The notes under the pieces were generated by a model. The model saw only the letters and a program-made list of their open reading frames with translations. It searched no databases and was not told the DNA's origin. The translations under genes were made by a program, and so were the position numbers. From Cronobacter dublinensis subsp. dublinensis LMG 23823 (GTDB lineage Bacteria > Pseudomonadota > Gammaproteobacteria > Enterobacterales > Enterobacteriaceae), in NCBI RefSeq assembly GCF_001277235.1, contig NZ_CP012266.1:1-64000 (forward strand): 64,000 nt of DNA. Direction: 5' to 3'. Below, in pieces: positions 28,301 to 36,522 of this stretch (positions are counted from its first letter, which is position 1; the number at the start of each line of letters is the position of its first letter).

Positions 28301-28602
28301 TTGTCATCTTCTCAATGATGGCGGTGACGTTCGCTATCCGGTTGATTCCGCTGCACCTGAGCCCGGAGCGCACGCCGCGCTTTATTAATGCGGTAATTGA
28401 GTACATTCCGGCGGCGGTTATTTCCAGCATTACGATCCCGGCGCTGTTCTTTCCACAAAGCGGCGGGTTCAGTCTGTATAACGCCAGCGTTCTGGCGGCG
28501 GTCCCGGTCGTATTAACCGCGTGGTTTACCAAAAACTTAATTGTCAGTGTGGTGGTGGGCGTTATCTGTCAGGTACTCGCCAGCCATTTTCTCTTTGGAT
28601 AA
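28276..28602 (+). CDS. AzlD-family exporter, small subunit
   Basis: A 108-residue protein with four hydrophobic segments, containing the AzlD patterns TFAIRLIPL near residue 20 and INAVIEYIPAAVISSITIPALF (about residues 38-59). It starts inside the azlC gene, typical of the pair. It closes the first sub-operon: a 93-bp gap with a GTCGCC/GGCGAC stem follows before the MetRS-like gene. Confidence 0.85.
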   Translation: MSQEIFLLIVIFSMMAVTFAIRLIPLHLSPERTPRFINAVIEYIPAAVISSITIPALFFPQSGGFSLYNASVLAAVPVVLTAWFTKNLIVSVVVGVICQVLASHFLFG

Positions 28603-28695
28603 TTCAGCGTTTTTTTAGCAGTGATTACGTTGTCGCCAGGTATTAACGGGCGACGGGCTCAGGCTTGCTTTACCACGGATTCAGGATAATTCCCG

Positions 28696-30132
28696 ATGGC
28701 GAAATACATTGTGACAATCACCCCGCCTACGCCGAATGGCGATCTGCATCTGGGGCATCTTTCCGGGCCGTTTCTGGCGGCGGATGTGATGCGCAGAACG
28801 CTGCGCGACCGCGGGCACGACGTCTTATTTGTCTGCTACAGCGATGATTACCAGAGTTATTTACCCCGCAAAACCAGCGTGCTAATGCGCCAGCCGTTTG
28901 ATTATGGCCGCCTGATGCGCCGCGCCATGAGCCTTTCGCTCGAGCTTGCGGATATTCACCTCGATCACTTTATGCAGGCCGCCGACAGCAGCGCTTACCG
29001 GCTTTCCGGCGAGCACTACGCTGCCTGCGTGTCGCATCAGGTCTCGCTGCGCCCGGCGAAAACGTTTCACTGCGCAGCCTGCGATCGCTATGGCTATGAA
29101 GGCTTTGGCCGCACCCACTGCAACTGGTGCGGCACCTCGTCCGACACCAGCCAGTGCGAACATTGCGCCCGCGTGCCGGATGTCGAACAGATTGAGAGCA
29201 TGACGTGTATGTCCTGCCAGGGGCCGATGACGCCCGTGCGCGTGAAACTGCACGTCTGGGATATCGGGCAGAACTATCCGGCGGTCGCCGCGGCGCTGCG
29301 CCCGCGTCCGCAGCGTGCGTGCCTGACTCAGTTCCTTGACGAGGTACTGGCCGACACCCGCGCGCAGTGGCATATCACGCGCCCTGGCGACGCGGGTCTG
29401 CCGGTCGCCGCGCTCGACTATTACCCGCTCCACACCTGGTTTTTAGGCATGGCGGGCTATCGCGCGAGCGTGATGTCTTATCTTGAAGAAAACCCGGCGC
29501 GCGGCAGCTTTGCCGAGTGGTGGTCGCCGCAGACGGAGCTGGTGCACTTCCTGGGGTTCGACTGCTCATACAGCCATGCGGTCGCTTACAGCAGCCAGCT
29601 GCTGGCCGATGACACCGGGCCGCGTCCCGGCGCGTTTCTGACTAACCGCTTCCTGAAGCTGGACGGCGAAGATTTCTCCACCAGCCGCGGGCACGCCATC
29701 TGGATAAAAGATCTGACGGGCCTCTATCCCGCCGATGCGATCCGCCTCTATTGCGCGCGCTACGCGCCGGAAACCGAAGTGAAAAACTTCAGCCGCGCTG
29801 ATTTCCAGCACTGGTATCAGACGCAGTTTCTGCCGCTGGCGGCGCATATCGCCGATGCCGCGCCGTTCAGCGCGTCGCTGACGCCAGCGCAGGAGGCGCA
29901 GTTGCGTGACCATCCGGCACGCCTGAAGTGGCTTGAGGCGTCGACGCTGAACGCGTTTTCCATTTCCGCGATGGCGGAAGCGCTGCTGGAACTGACGGCG
30001 TTTATCCAGACGACACCGGCGTTCGCCGCGTCCGCGCAGGCGTGGGAAATGCTGGCGGAGATGGCCTCGCCGCTCTGTCCGGGGCTTGCGCAAAACATGC
30101 AGCATTCGGTTAAGCGGAGTATCGCGGCATGA
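28696..30132 (+). CDS. methionyl-tRNA-synthetase-like enzyme (hydrazine-forming type)
   Basis: Class I aminoacyl-tRNA-synthetase fold, 478 residues, much shorter than housekeeping MetRS (about 675 in E. coli). Visible: HIGH-type motif HLGH (residues 18-21) in PPTPNGDLHLGHLSG; four CxxC pairs (C126/C129, C142/C145, C154/C157, C171/C174) making two zinc knuckles; KMSKS-like FSTSRGHAI (327-335). The tRNA-binding C-terminus is reduced. Such stand-alone homologues, normally fused to a cupin, activate an amino acid and join it to an N-hydroxylated diamino acid in N-N bond formation (s56-p1, triacsin and formycin pathways). The N-hydroxylase, cupin and amine oxidase are all nearby, so this role is inferred here. 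Stop overlaps the next start (ATGA). Confidence 0.85.
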   Translation: MAKYIVTITPPTPNGDLHLGHLSGPFLAADVMRRTLRDRGHDVLFVCYSDDYQSYLPRKTSVLMRQPFDYGRLMRRAMSLSLELADIHLDHFMQAADSSAYRLSGEHYAACVSHQVSLRPAKTFHCAACDRYGYEGFGRTHCNWCGTSSDTSQCEHCARVPDVEQIESMTCMSCQGPMTPVRVKLHVWDIGQNYPAVAAALRPRPQRACLTQFLDEVLADTRAQWHITRPGDAGLPVAALDYYPLHTWFLGMAGYRASVMSYLEENPARGSFAEWWSPQTELVHFLGFDCSYSHAVAYSSQLLADDTGPRPGAFLTNRFLKLDGEDFSTSRGHAIWIKDLTGLYPADAIRLYCARYAPETEVKNFSRADFQHWYQTQFLPLAAHIADAAPFSASLTPAQEAQLRDHPARLKWLEASTLNAFSISAMAEALLELTAFIQTTPAFAASAQAWEMLAEMASPLCPGLAQNMQHSVKRSIAA

Positions 30133-30593
30133 ACCCGTTTCTCTATCAACCGCGCAGCGCTGTGTTTCACGGCGTGCTGGAGATCGACGACCGGCGGCTG
30201 AAAATCTATCGCATCGCGAGCCAGGAACAGGCAGGTGTGCCACTGCCCGAACGCGATCGTCAGCGCGCGCTGTTACGCGAGGCGCTGCGCGAAGACCGCT
30301 GGCCGACCGATCATCAGATTGGTTTTGCGATTTTTCACTTCGCCAACGATGGCGCTTACCTGCTGGTCAGCAGCTGGTGCGACGCCAATATGCTGCGCCA
30401 CCGCGTGTTTATGATCTCGCCTCAAGGCCGCCTTGAGCCGCTGGACGCCAGCCGCATCATCGCCTGCGTCTGGGAGCTCGCGATCGTCTGGCACGAGCGC
30501 AACCTCTGGATCCAGGAGGCGATGGCACAGACGGCGTACAGCGCAGCCGGCGTCCAGCGCTACCTCACGCAAGGATATGAAGGATGGGTCTGA
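30129..30593 (+). CDS. conserved-looking protein of unknown function in the cluster
   Basis: A 154-residue soluble protein, rich in Trp, Arg and His, with no motif I recognise. Mixed alpha/beta pattern, for example LKIYRIASQEQ, IGFAIFHFANDGAYLLVSSWCD and a C-terminal helix with WELAIVWHERNLWIQEAM. ATGA overlap with the MetRS-like gene and overlap with the following GNAT show that it is part of the same translation chain, which argues for a role in the same pathway, perhaps as a partner of the MetRS-like enzyme. Confidence 0.7.
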   Translation: MNPFLYQPRSAVFHGVLEIDDRRLKIYRIASQEQAGVPLPERDRQRALLREALREDRWPTDHQIGFAIFHFANDGAYLLVSSWCDANMLRHRVFMISPQGRLEPLDASRIIACVWELAIVWHERNLWIQEAMAQTAYSAAGVQRYLTQGYEGWV

Positions 30594-31054
30594 TGATTCG
30601 CCGGTTGCAGCCGGAAGATTTAACGCAGCTGGTGGCGCTGTGCGCCGACCATGCCGCCTACGAAAAGCTCGACTATGTGCCGGACAACCAGGCGGAGCGG
30701 CTGCAGCAGGCCGTGTTCGGCGAACCGGCGCGGCTGTATGTCTGGGTGGTGGCCGACGGGCAGCAGTTGCGCGGTTATCTCTCCGCCACGCTCGATTACT
30801 CCACCTGGTCGGCAGCGCCGTTTGCCTATATGGATTGCCTCTATTTGCAGGAGCCGATGCGCGGCCAGGGGTGGGGCCGCAAGCTGTTAGCGACGCTTGC
30901 GGCATTCGCCGGTGAAAACGGCTGCCGCCAGATCCAGTGGCAAACGCCGCCGGACAATCTGTCGGGCATCGGGTTTTATCAGGCTATCGGCGCGCAGTCG
31001 CTGCCGAAACGCCGGTTTCATCTTAATCAGGGCGTCGGATTATGGGAACGCTAA
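30593..31054 (+). CDS. GNAT-family N-acetyltransferase (second of the cluster)
   Basis: Small GNAT of about 153 residues with all core elements: start MIRRLQPEDLTQLVALC, strand YMDCLYLQEPMRGQGWGRKLLATL (acetyl-CoA loop RGQGWG) and the C-terminal IGFYQAIGAQ. ATG 30593 sits in a TGATG overlap with the previous stop; ATG 30584 is an alternative. In triacsin biosynthesis a GNAT acylates the hydrazino acid, so a similar protecting step is a reasonable guess; self-resistance is another. Confidence 0.82.
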   Translation: MIRRLQPEDLTQLVALCADHAAYEKLDYVPDNQAERLQQAVFGEPARLYVWVVADGQQLRGYLSATLDYSTWSAAPFAYMDCLYLQEPMRGQGWGRKLLATLAAFAGENGCRQIQWQTPPDNLSGIGFYQAIGAQSLPKRRFHLNQGVGLWER

Positions 31055-32295
31055 GCGCGTCGCTTATCGACAACCTGCTGGAAGAGCTGACCGCCCGTGA
31101 CGAGCAGGCGTTAAGCCGACTGCGTCTGTCGCTGTCGCCGGAGGATATCGATGCGGCGCTGCTGGCGCGCAGCCCGGTCATGCGCAAACTGCCTGCGCCG
31201 ACGCGCAGGGAAAGTATTGAGCGCCTGCGTCTGTCGCTTCAGGGGCCGTACGGCGAGGAGATTGCCGATACGCCGCTGTTTACGCTGCTATTGGACGGCC
31301 TTGCCGACGCGCTGCTGGCGCAAGCCGGGATCACGACGCTGAAACCCGCGCCGGACGTCGCCGGTATCTCCCTGCCGCATGTACTGGAAACCGCGTTCGA
31401 GCGCCATGAGACGCCTCGCGGCGCGATATATGTCAGCAAGCAGCAGGGAACGCCGCTGGTGGTGATTGGCGCGCTGGGGATTCCGCTACAGGCCTGGCAG
31501 CGGCTGGTCGCACAGCCGCAAAGCTGGCGGCTGATCCTGCCAGAGCTGCCGTGCGGCACGCTGCTGGAAGGCGGGATGCGCAGCGAGGCGGACGTGCATG
31601 AATATGCCGATATCCTCACGGAACAGCTCGCCGCTCTGACGCTTCCCGCGCGGCCCTGGCTGCTCGGCTGGTGCAACGGCGGGCGCATCGCGCTGGAGCT
31701 GGCGCGCCGCCTGCGCGAGCGCGTCGAAGGGCTGGTTCTGCTCTGCCCGACGCTTCGCGACGCCAGCGCGCCGGAAGAGGGCAGCGCGTATGAGAACAAA
31801 CTTCAACAGCTGTTCAGCCTGGTACTCGGCAACCCGAAAATGGCGCCCTCGGTCGCGGTCATGGCCAGCAAATTACTGGCCGCCCCGGACACCTCGCGCC
31901 TGCACGGCGCGGATTATCTGGCGGCGCTGCGCGGTTTGCCGCGCCGGGCGATGGCAGGCGCGCTCAGCGTGCCGATGCAGGATGCCGGGGCGCTTCTTAA
32001 TTACGCCAGGCGCACCGCCAAAGACGAAGCCTTCGCCAGCGGCGGTGATTATCACCATCTGCCGATGCCGGTTTACCTGATCCAGGGCGCGGATGATCCG
32101 GTGGTATCCAACGCGCAGGCGCGGCGCTGGCTGCGTGAGCGGCTGACGACATTCGACACGTATCAGATAACCGGCGCCGGTCATGTTCCGCAGGATTTGC
32201 AGTTCCCCTGGCTGATGGCGCTACTGAACCACGCCCGGCAGGGCCAGCGCTCGCCGCTACCGCGCCGCGTTATTCACTATCATGGAGAGCATTAA
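31042..32295 (+). CDS. alpha/beta-hydrolase-fold protein with Cys nucleophile (GxCxGG)
   Basis: The 417-residue protein has an N-terminal helical extension (about 110 residues) and an alpha/beta-hydrolase domain. Its nucleophile elbow reads LLGWCNGGRIALEL: Cys replaces Ser, giving the GxCxGG box of polyhydroxyalkanoate synthases. Asp in IQGADDPVVS and His in ITGAGHVPQDL complete the triad. A Cys nucleophile suits acyl transfer from a thioester better than simple hydrolysis, so I infer that it takes an acyl group from a carrier protein of this cluster. It overlaps the GNAT gene by 13 bp and precedes the adenylation gene. Confidence 0.8.
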   Translation: MGTLSASLIDNLLEELTARDEQALSRLRLSLSPEDIDAALLARSPVMRKLPAPTRRESIERLRLSLQGPYGEEIADTPLFTLLLDGLADALLAQAGITTLKPAPDVAGISLPHVLETAFERHETPRGAIYVSKQQGTPLVVIGALGIPLQAWQRLVAQPQSWRLILPELPCGTLLEGGMRSEADVHEYADILTEQLAALTLPARPWLLGWCNGGRIALELARRLRERVEGLVLLCPTLRDASAPEEGSAYENKLQQLFSLVLGNPKMAPSVAVMASKLLAAPDTSRLHGADYLAALRGLPRRAMAGALSVPMQDAGALLNYARRTAKDEAFASGGDYHHLPMPVYLIQGADDPVVSNAQARRWLRERLTTFDTYQITGAGHVPQDLQFPWLMALLNHARQGQRSPLPRRVIHYHGEH

Positions 32296-32299
32296 GACG

Positions 32300-33937
32300 A
32301 TGCCAGTTTCCCCTTACTGGGCTTATCAGGCGGATGCCGCGCAGACGCGCGACTACGCGCCCGGCGAGCTGTTCGCTTACGGCGTTGCCCTGCACCCCGA
32401 TAAGCTCGCGATTAACGACGGCAAACGCCACTACACCTTTGCCCAGCTGGAGGCGATGGCGACGCGCCTCGCCCACTGGCTGGCGGCGCAGGGTGTCAGC
32501 GCTGGTGGGCGAGTGCCGGTGCTGTCGGAGAAACACGCGCTGATGCCGGTTATCGCCGCGGCCTGCTGGAAGCTCGGCGCGGTTTATGTGCCGCTCGACG
32601 GTCAGCTGCCGGAAAACCGCCTGCGCAAGCTGCTGGCGAGGCTTTCCGGGCGCGTCGTGCTTTCGCTGAGCCGCGCGCCGCTGGCCGACACCGGCACCTG
32701 GCTTAGCGGCGAGGCGCTGATGAACGTGTGCGAAACCGGGACGGTGGCAGCGCTTGCCTGCGTTGTTCCGCAGGACGACGACACGGCCTATATCATCTTC
32801 ACCTCCGGCTCCACCGGCGAACCGAAAGGCGTTGAAATCAGCGTCGGCAGCATGAAGACCTATTTCCGCGCGCATAACGAGGTACTGCGTTTTACGCCGG
32901 ACTCGCGCGTCTTCAGCTTGTCGCCGTTTCATTTCGACGTCTCCATTGAAGATACGCTGCTGCCGCTCTCGCTTGGCGCGTATGTTTACCAGTTCGCCAG
33001 CCTGCACGCCGGGCCGGTCATGCGCGCGGCGATCGCCCGCGAGCAGATAACCCATCTGATTGCCGTCTCGACGCTGCTGACGCTTATCACCGAAGGCGGA
33101 AAACAGATTTCATCCGCGCATTTCGCGTCGCTGCAAATGGTCATGACCGGCGCGGAAGTCTGCGATCCGAAAATCATTAATCTCTGGAAGCAAAATCTGC
33201 CGGGAATTCGCCTTATCAATGCTTACGGCCCGACGGAAACCACGATCGTCTGCCTCTGTTACACCATTGAGCAGGCGGATCCGCAGCGCCTCACCAGCTG
33301 GCCTATCGGTAAACCGCTGCGGGATGTCGACGGCCTGGTGCTGGGCGACGACGGCGAACCTGCGCCGCCAGAAACGCCTGGCGAACTGTGCATCGGCGGT
33401 CCGCTGGTGATGAAGGGCTATCTCGGGCAGCCGCAGGAAACCGATAAGGTAATTTTCGTGCGCGACGGCGTGCGCTACTACCGCACCGGCGACATCTGTC
33501 TGATGCAGGCGGATGGCAACGTGCGCTATATCGGGCGGCGAGATGACGAGGTGAAAATCGCCGGGCGGCGCATCCACCTTGGCGAAATCCGCCAGAAATG
33601 CCTCTCAAGCGCTGGCGTCGAGCGCGCCGCCGTGCGCGTGATGGAAGTGCGCGGCAAAGCGCATATCGCGGTGGTGCTGACCGGCAAAAACGTGGCGCGG
33701 CTACCGCATATTGAAGAGTACCTGCGAAGCGAGCTGCCGCCTTACATGCTGCCCGCTATCTGGGGCTGGGCGGATGACGTCAACCTCAGTTCAACGGGTA
33801 AAACCGATGAACGTACTCTGCTCGATCAGCTTTTCAACGCGGCGAACGCGACCCCCTGCCGCTATTTTCAGCGCCCGGAGGGCGATACTTTTATCCCGTT
33901 AAACGGAGTGGGCTATGAATCCGCAATCCCCCTTTGA
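32300..33937 (+). CDS. stand-alone adenylation enzyme (acyl/aminoacyl-ACP ligase, NRPS A-domain type)
   Basis: AMP-forming enzyme that should activate a carboxylic or amino acid and load it on a carrier protein. NRPS-type core motifs in order: A3 FTSGSTGEPKGV, A5 NAYGPTETT, A7 YRTGD, A8 GRRDDEVKIAGRRIHLGEI, and the A10 Lys in SSTGKTDERTL. No condensation or carrier domain is attached. I prefer ATG 32300 (MPVSPYWAY, RBS GGAG) over the in-frame ATG at 32282. It overlaps the ACP-cupin gene by 23 bp, so the latter's ACP is a natural acceptor. Substrate is unknown; a hydrazino acid is the hypothesis. Confidence 0.87.
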   Translation: MPVSPYWAYQADAAQTRDYAPGELFAYGVALHPDKLAINDGKRHYTFAQLEAMATRLAHWLAAQGVSAGGRVPVLSEKHALMPVIAAACWKLGAVYVPLDGQLPENRLRKLLARLSGRVVLSLSRAPLADTGTWLSGEALMNVCETGTVAALACVVPQDDDTAYIIFTSGSTGEPKGVEISVGSMKTYFRAHNEVLRFTPDSRVFSLSPFHFDVSIEDTLLPLSLGAYVYQFASLHAGPVMRAAIAREQITHLIAVSTLLTLITEGGKQISSAHFASLQMVMTGAEVCDPKIINLWKQNLPGIRLINAYGPTETTIVCLCYTIEQADPQRLTSWPIGKPLRDVDGLVLGDDGEPAPPETPGELCIGGPLVMKGYLGQPQETDKVIFVRDGVRYYRTGDICLMQADGNVRYIGRRDDEVKIAGRRIHLGEIRQKCLSSAGVERAAVRVMEVRGKAHIAVVLTGKNVARLPHIEEYLRSELPPYMLPAIWGWADDVNLSSTGKTDERTLLDQLFNAANATPCRYFQRPEGDTFIPLNGVGYESAIPL

Positions 33938-34562
33938 ACATGTCGAGCAGGCGATCCGCGCAAGCGTCGCCGCGCTGCCAGCCGTTCCGCTGCAGGCGCA
34001 TACCGAGCTTTACACGCTGGGCGTCGACTCGCTCACTACCATCAACATTCTGCTGGCGCTCGCCGAAACGTACCAGGTGTCGCTGGAACAGTTTGTCGAT
34101 GATATCGGCACGCTGGCGACGGTCGGCGATTTAACCGCGCTCGCCGGAAAGTTCGCGGCGGCGGCGACGCCCGCGCCGGGCGCGCAGGCGAAGTTTTTTC
34201 ACGAGCAAACGCTGCATTACGAATATGGCCTTGACGGTATACGCACGTTTCCGTGGGAGGGCGTCAACACGCCGATAGGCTCCGGGTACTGCATCGTGCG
34301 GCCAATGACCGAAACGCTGCGTCATGTGAATCAGCCCGCCGATGAAGATGAGCTGTTTATCGGCATCGAGGGGCGCGCCACGGTGATTATCGATGATCAG
34401 GAGTATCCGATGACCAAAGGCGATCAGATTTTCATCCCGCGCGGCAGCAGCCATTTTGTGCGTAACGAGGGCGACGCGCCGTTCCATTTCTTCACCATCT
34501 GGTGGAACCAGGCAGGCGCGCGGGCTTACCTGGATCGCGAAACCGGCGCGGGGGCGCGTTGA
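33915..34562 (+). CDS. acyl carrier protein - cupin fusion
   Basis: A 215-residue two-domain protein. Residues 1-80 form a carrier domain with the phosphopantetheine Ser39 in LGVDSLTT. Residues 120-200 form a cupin: HVNQPADEDELFIGIEGRA and IFIPRGSSHFVRN supply probable metal ligands (two His and a Glu). In described hydrazine-forming enzymes the cupin is joined to the MetRS-like domain and catalyses the rearrangement that makes the N-N bond; here the MetRS-like enzyme is separate and the cupin rides on an ACP instead. RBS GGAGTGGGCT precedes the ATG. The TGATG junction links it to the flavin oxidase gene. Confidence 0.85.
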   Translation: MNPQSPFEHVEQAIRASVAALPAVPLQAHTELYTLGVDSLTTINILLALAETYQVSLEQFVDDIGTLATVGDLTALAGKFAAAATPAPGAQAKFFHEQTLHYEYGLDGIRTFPWEGVNTPIGSGYCIVRPMTETLRHVNQPADEDELFIGIEGRATVIIDDQEYPMTKGDQIFIPRGSSHFVRNEGDAPFHFFTIWWNQAGARAYLDRETGAGAR

Positions 34563-35611
34563 TGAGTCCGACGCGGGATCTCATCATCATCGGCGCGGGG
34601 CTTGCGGGCAGTGCGCTTGCGGCGAACGCCAGCCGTCTCGGCCTGCGCGTGCTGGTGCTTGATGCCACCACGCCGGGCGCAGGCGGGGCCACGGCGCATT
34701 CGCGGGGCATTGTGCGCGTCTACGATCAGCATCCGGTGCTGATGGAGATGAACCGTGACGGCGTGGCGGAGTGGGCGCGCACGGCGCAGCGCTGGCCTGG
34801 CGTCTTTACCCGCTGCGGCGTGCTCTATCTGCTGAAAGAGGAACACCGCGACAACGCCCGCAGCGCCATTGAGGATTTTTCCGGCGACGACTACCCGATG
34901 GCGCTTATCGAACCGGCGCGCGCGCGACACATGCTGCCTGCGCTGACGCCAGAGGCGGGCGACGTCATTTTATGGGAGCCGCTGGGCGGGTATGTGAATC
35001 CGCGCTTCGCCTGTCAGGCATTTATCGCCGAGGCGCGCCAGCAGGGCGCGCAGGTGCTGGAAGGCACCAGCGTCAGCGCAGTCAGCCAGACCCGGGACGG
35101 CGCGAGCGTAACGGCAGGGAGCCAGACCTTTAGCGCGCGCCTGGCCGTGGTGGCGGCAGGCGCCAGCAGCGTGACGCTCGCCGCCAACAGCGCGGTGTTC
35201 AGCCGCACCATTCCGCTCAGCAGTCTGTACAGCGCCACGGGCGACGCGCCCGGCGTCTGTCTGCTGGATGAGCGCAGCGGCGGGTATATTCGTCCGGATG
35301 GCCGCGACGTCGCGTTTGTCGGCGGCGCGCCGCAGCATGACGCCGCGAGGCCGGAGCAACTGCAATGGAGTAAAGCGAACCAGCGCTACCACCAGAAGCT
35401 GACGCAGCGTCTGCTGCCCGGCAGCGCGTTGAGCGTGGTCGACGGGCGTGATGGTTATGACGGCTATACCCAGGATCTGCTGCCGGAGATGCGCCTTGAA
35501 AAAGGCGAGGCCATTGCGCTGTTTTGCGGCTTTTCCGGGCGCGGCGCGAAATACATTCCCGCCGCCGCCCGCCGCTTTAGCGAACGGTTAAAGGAGCGAC
35601 TCTATCCATGA
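34562..35611 (+). CDS. FAD-dependent amine oxidase, DAO/glycine-oxidase superfamily
   Basis: The 349-residue protein opens with the FAD Rossmann motif IIIGAGLAGSALAA (residues 8-21) and follows the D-amino-acid-oxidase pattern to the C-terminal CGFSGRGAKYIPAAARRFSE. In the s56-p1 pathway a homologous flavoenzyme (Spb39) oxidatively cleaves the N-N coupled lysine-glycine adduct, releasing hydrazinoacetic acid; this gene directly follows the cupin, so the same role is inferred. ATG 34562 overlaps the preceding stop (TGATG); its own stop overlaps the next start (ATGA). Confidence 0.85.
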   Translation: MSPTRDLIIIGAGLAGSALAANASRLGLRVLVLDATTPGAGGATAHSRGIVRVYDQHPVLMEMNRDGVAEWARTAQRWPGVFTRCGVLYLLKEEHRDNARSAIEDFSGDDYPMALIEPARARHMLPALTPEAGDVILWEPLGGYVNPRFACQAFIAEARQQGAQVLEGTSVSAVSQTRDGASVTAGSQTFSARLAVVAAGASSVTLAANSAVFSRTIPLSSLYSATGDAPGVCLLDERSGGYIRPDGRDVAFVGGAPQHDAARPEQLQWSKANQRYHQKLTQRLLPGSALSVVDGRDGYDGYTQDLLPEMRLEKGEAIALFCGFSGRGAKYIPAAARRFSERLKERLYP

Positions 35612-36522
35612 AACGTATCGCCTGCGTGGCCTGTCTCGACCCGAAATTCTCCATCCATACGCACACGTTTTTACGCGCGGTGGTGCTGGCGCGTCACTGC
35701 CTGCTGGGGCCGCACGTACAGCTCCGGCTGTTTGACGACAGCGCCAGCCGGGAGGGCGCGTTACGCGCGGCGCGTGAGGTGCTGGCATGGGCGCCGGATG
35801 CGGTTGTCGGCCATTTCGCGTCTTCGGCGGCTGACGCTGCCGCGCCGCTATACGCTGCGCGCGGTGTGCCGCTGTTTTTACCGGCCGCGACCGCCAGTCA
35901 TCTGACGCGTAACGCCACCACCTGGCGGTTATGCGACAACGACGCGGATTACGTGGCCTGGCTTGGCGAGCTGATGACGCAGGCGCAGTGGGCGGTCGCG
36001 CCGCCGGAGCATGACGGTTCGCTGCACGGCATCAGCGTCGCAGAGCAGCTGGCGGACTGGCTTGATCTGACGCCTTACGGCGCGACCCGCATTTTTTCCG
36101 GGCGCTACGCGGCCTCGGTTCGCTACGCCATTCGCTGGGCGCACTCCGACCTGCCGGGCAGGCTTATCCTCACCGATGACGCGGGCTCGACGGCGCTGGT
36201 GCCGGATCTGCTGGCGCACGGCGTCGACCCGGACCGGCACGACATTCTGATTGCAGGCATTTGTCCGCACCCGGCAGGCGAAACCGCGCGTCACGTTCGT
36301 CAGGCATGGCGGCGACGCTGGGGCGGCGAGCCGGGGACGTATCTGTGGGAAACGCTGGCGGCGCTGCAGACCGCGGCGCGCTACCCGGAACTGCCTGCCC
36401 GGACAGTGCTGGGGCCGCTGCGCTTCGACGAGCAGCGGGAAAGCCGTCCGTCCAGTTTCCGGCTCTGGCGCGTGACGCGCCACGGGCTTGTCGCCTGGCA
36501 GCCTGCCACGGAGGCGGTATGA
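35608..36522 (+). CDS. LivJ-like periplasmic-binding-protein fold without signal peptide
   Basis: The 304-residue protein resembles branched-chain amino-acid binding proteins: FDDSASREGALRAAREVL then AVVGHFASSAADAAAPLYAARGVPLFLPAATASHLT (about residues 42-100). Unlike those receptors it starts MKRIACVACLDPKFS with no signal peptide, and no ABC transporter genes are near, so it should stay in the cytoplasm. It could be a ligand sensor (compare AmiC) or a protein that holds an amino-acid intermediate. ATGA overlaps tie it to both neighbours. Confidence 0.75.
   Translation: MKRIACVACLDPKFSIHTHTFLRAVVLARHCLLGPHVQLRLFDDSASREGALRAAREVLAWAPDAVVGHFASSAADAAAPLYAARGVPLFLPAATASHLTRNATTWRLCDNDADYVAWLGELMTQAQWAVAPPEHDGSLHGISVAEQLADWLDLTPYGATRIFSGRYAASVRYAIRWAHSDLPGRLILTDDAGSTALVPDLLAHGVDPDRHDILIAGICPHPAGETARHVRQAWRRRWGGEPGTYLWETLAALQTAARYPELPARTVLGPLRFDEQRESRPSSFRLWRVTRHGLVAWQPATEAV

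Noticed and set aside
28696..30132. Second housekeeping or resistance methionyl-tRNA synthetase
   Set aside because: At 478 residues the tRNA-binding C-terminal part is reduced, the KMSKS-like loop is altered (FSTSRGHAI), and it is embedded in overlapping biosynthetic genes.
32282..33937. Fragment of a multidomain NRPS
   Set aside because: The adenylation protein is complete from A3 to A10 and no condensation or thiolation sequence is fused to either end.
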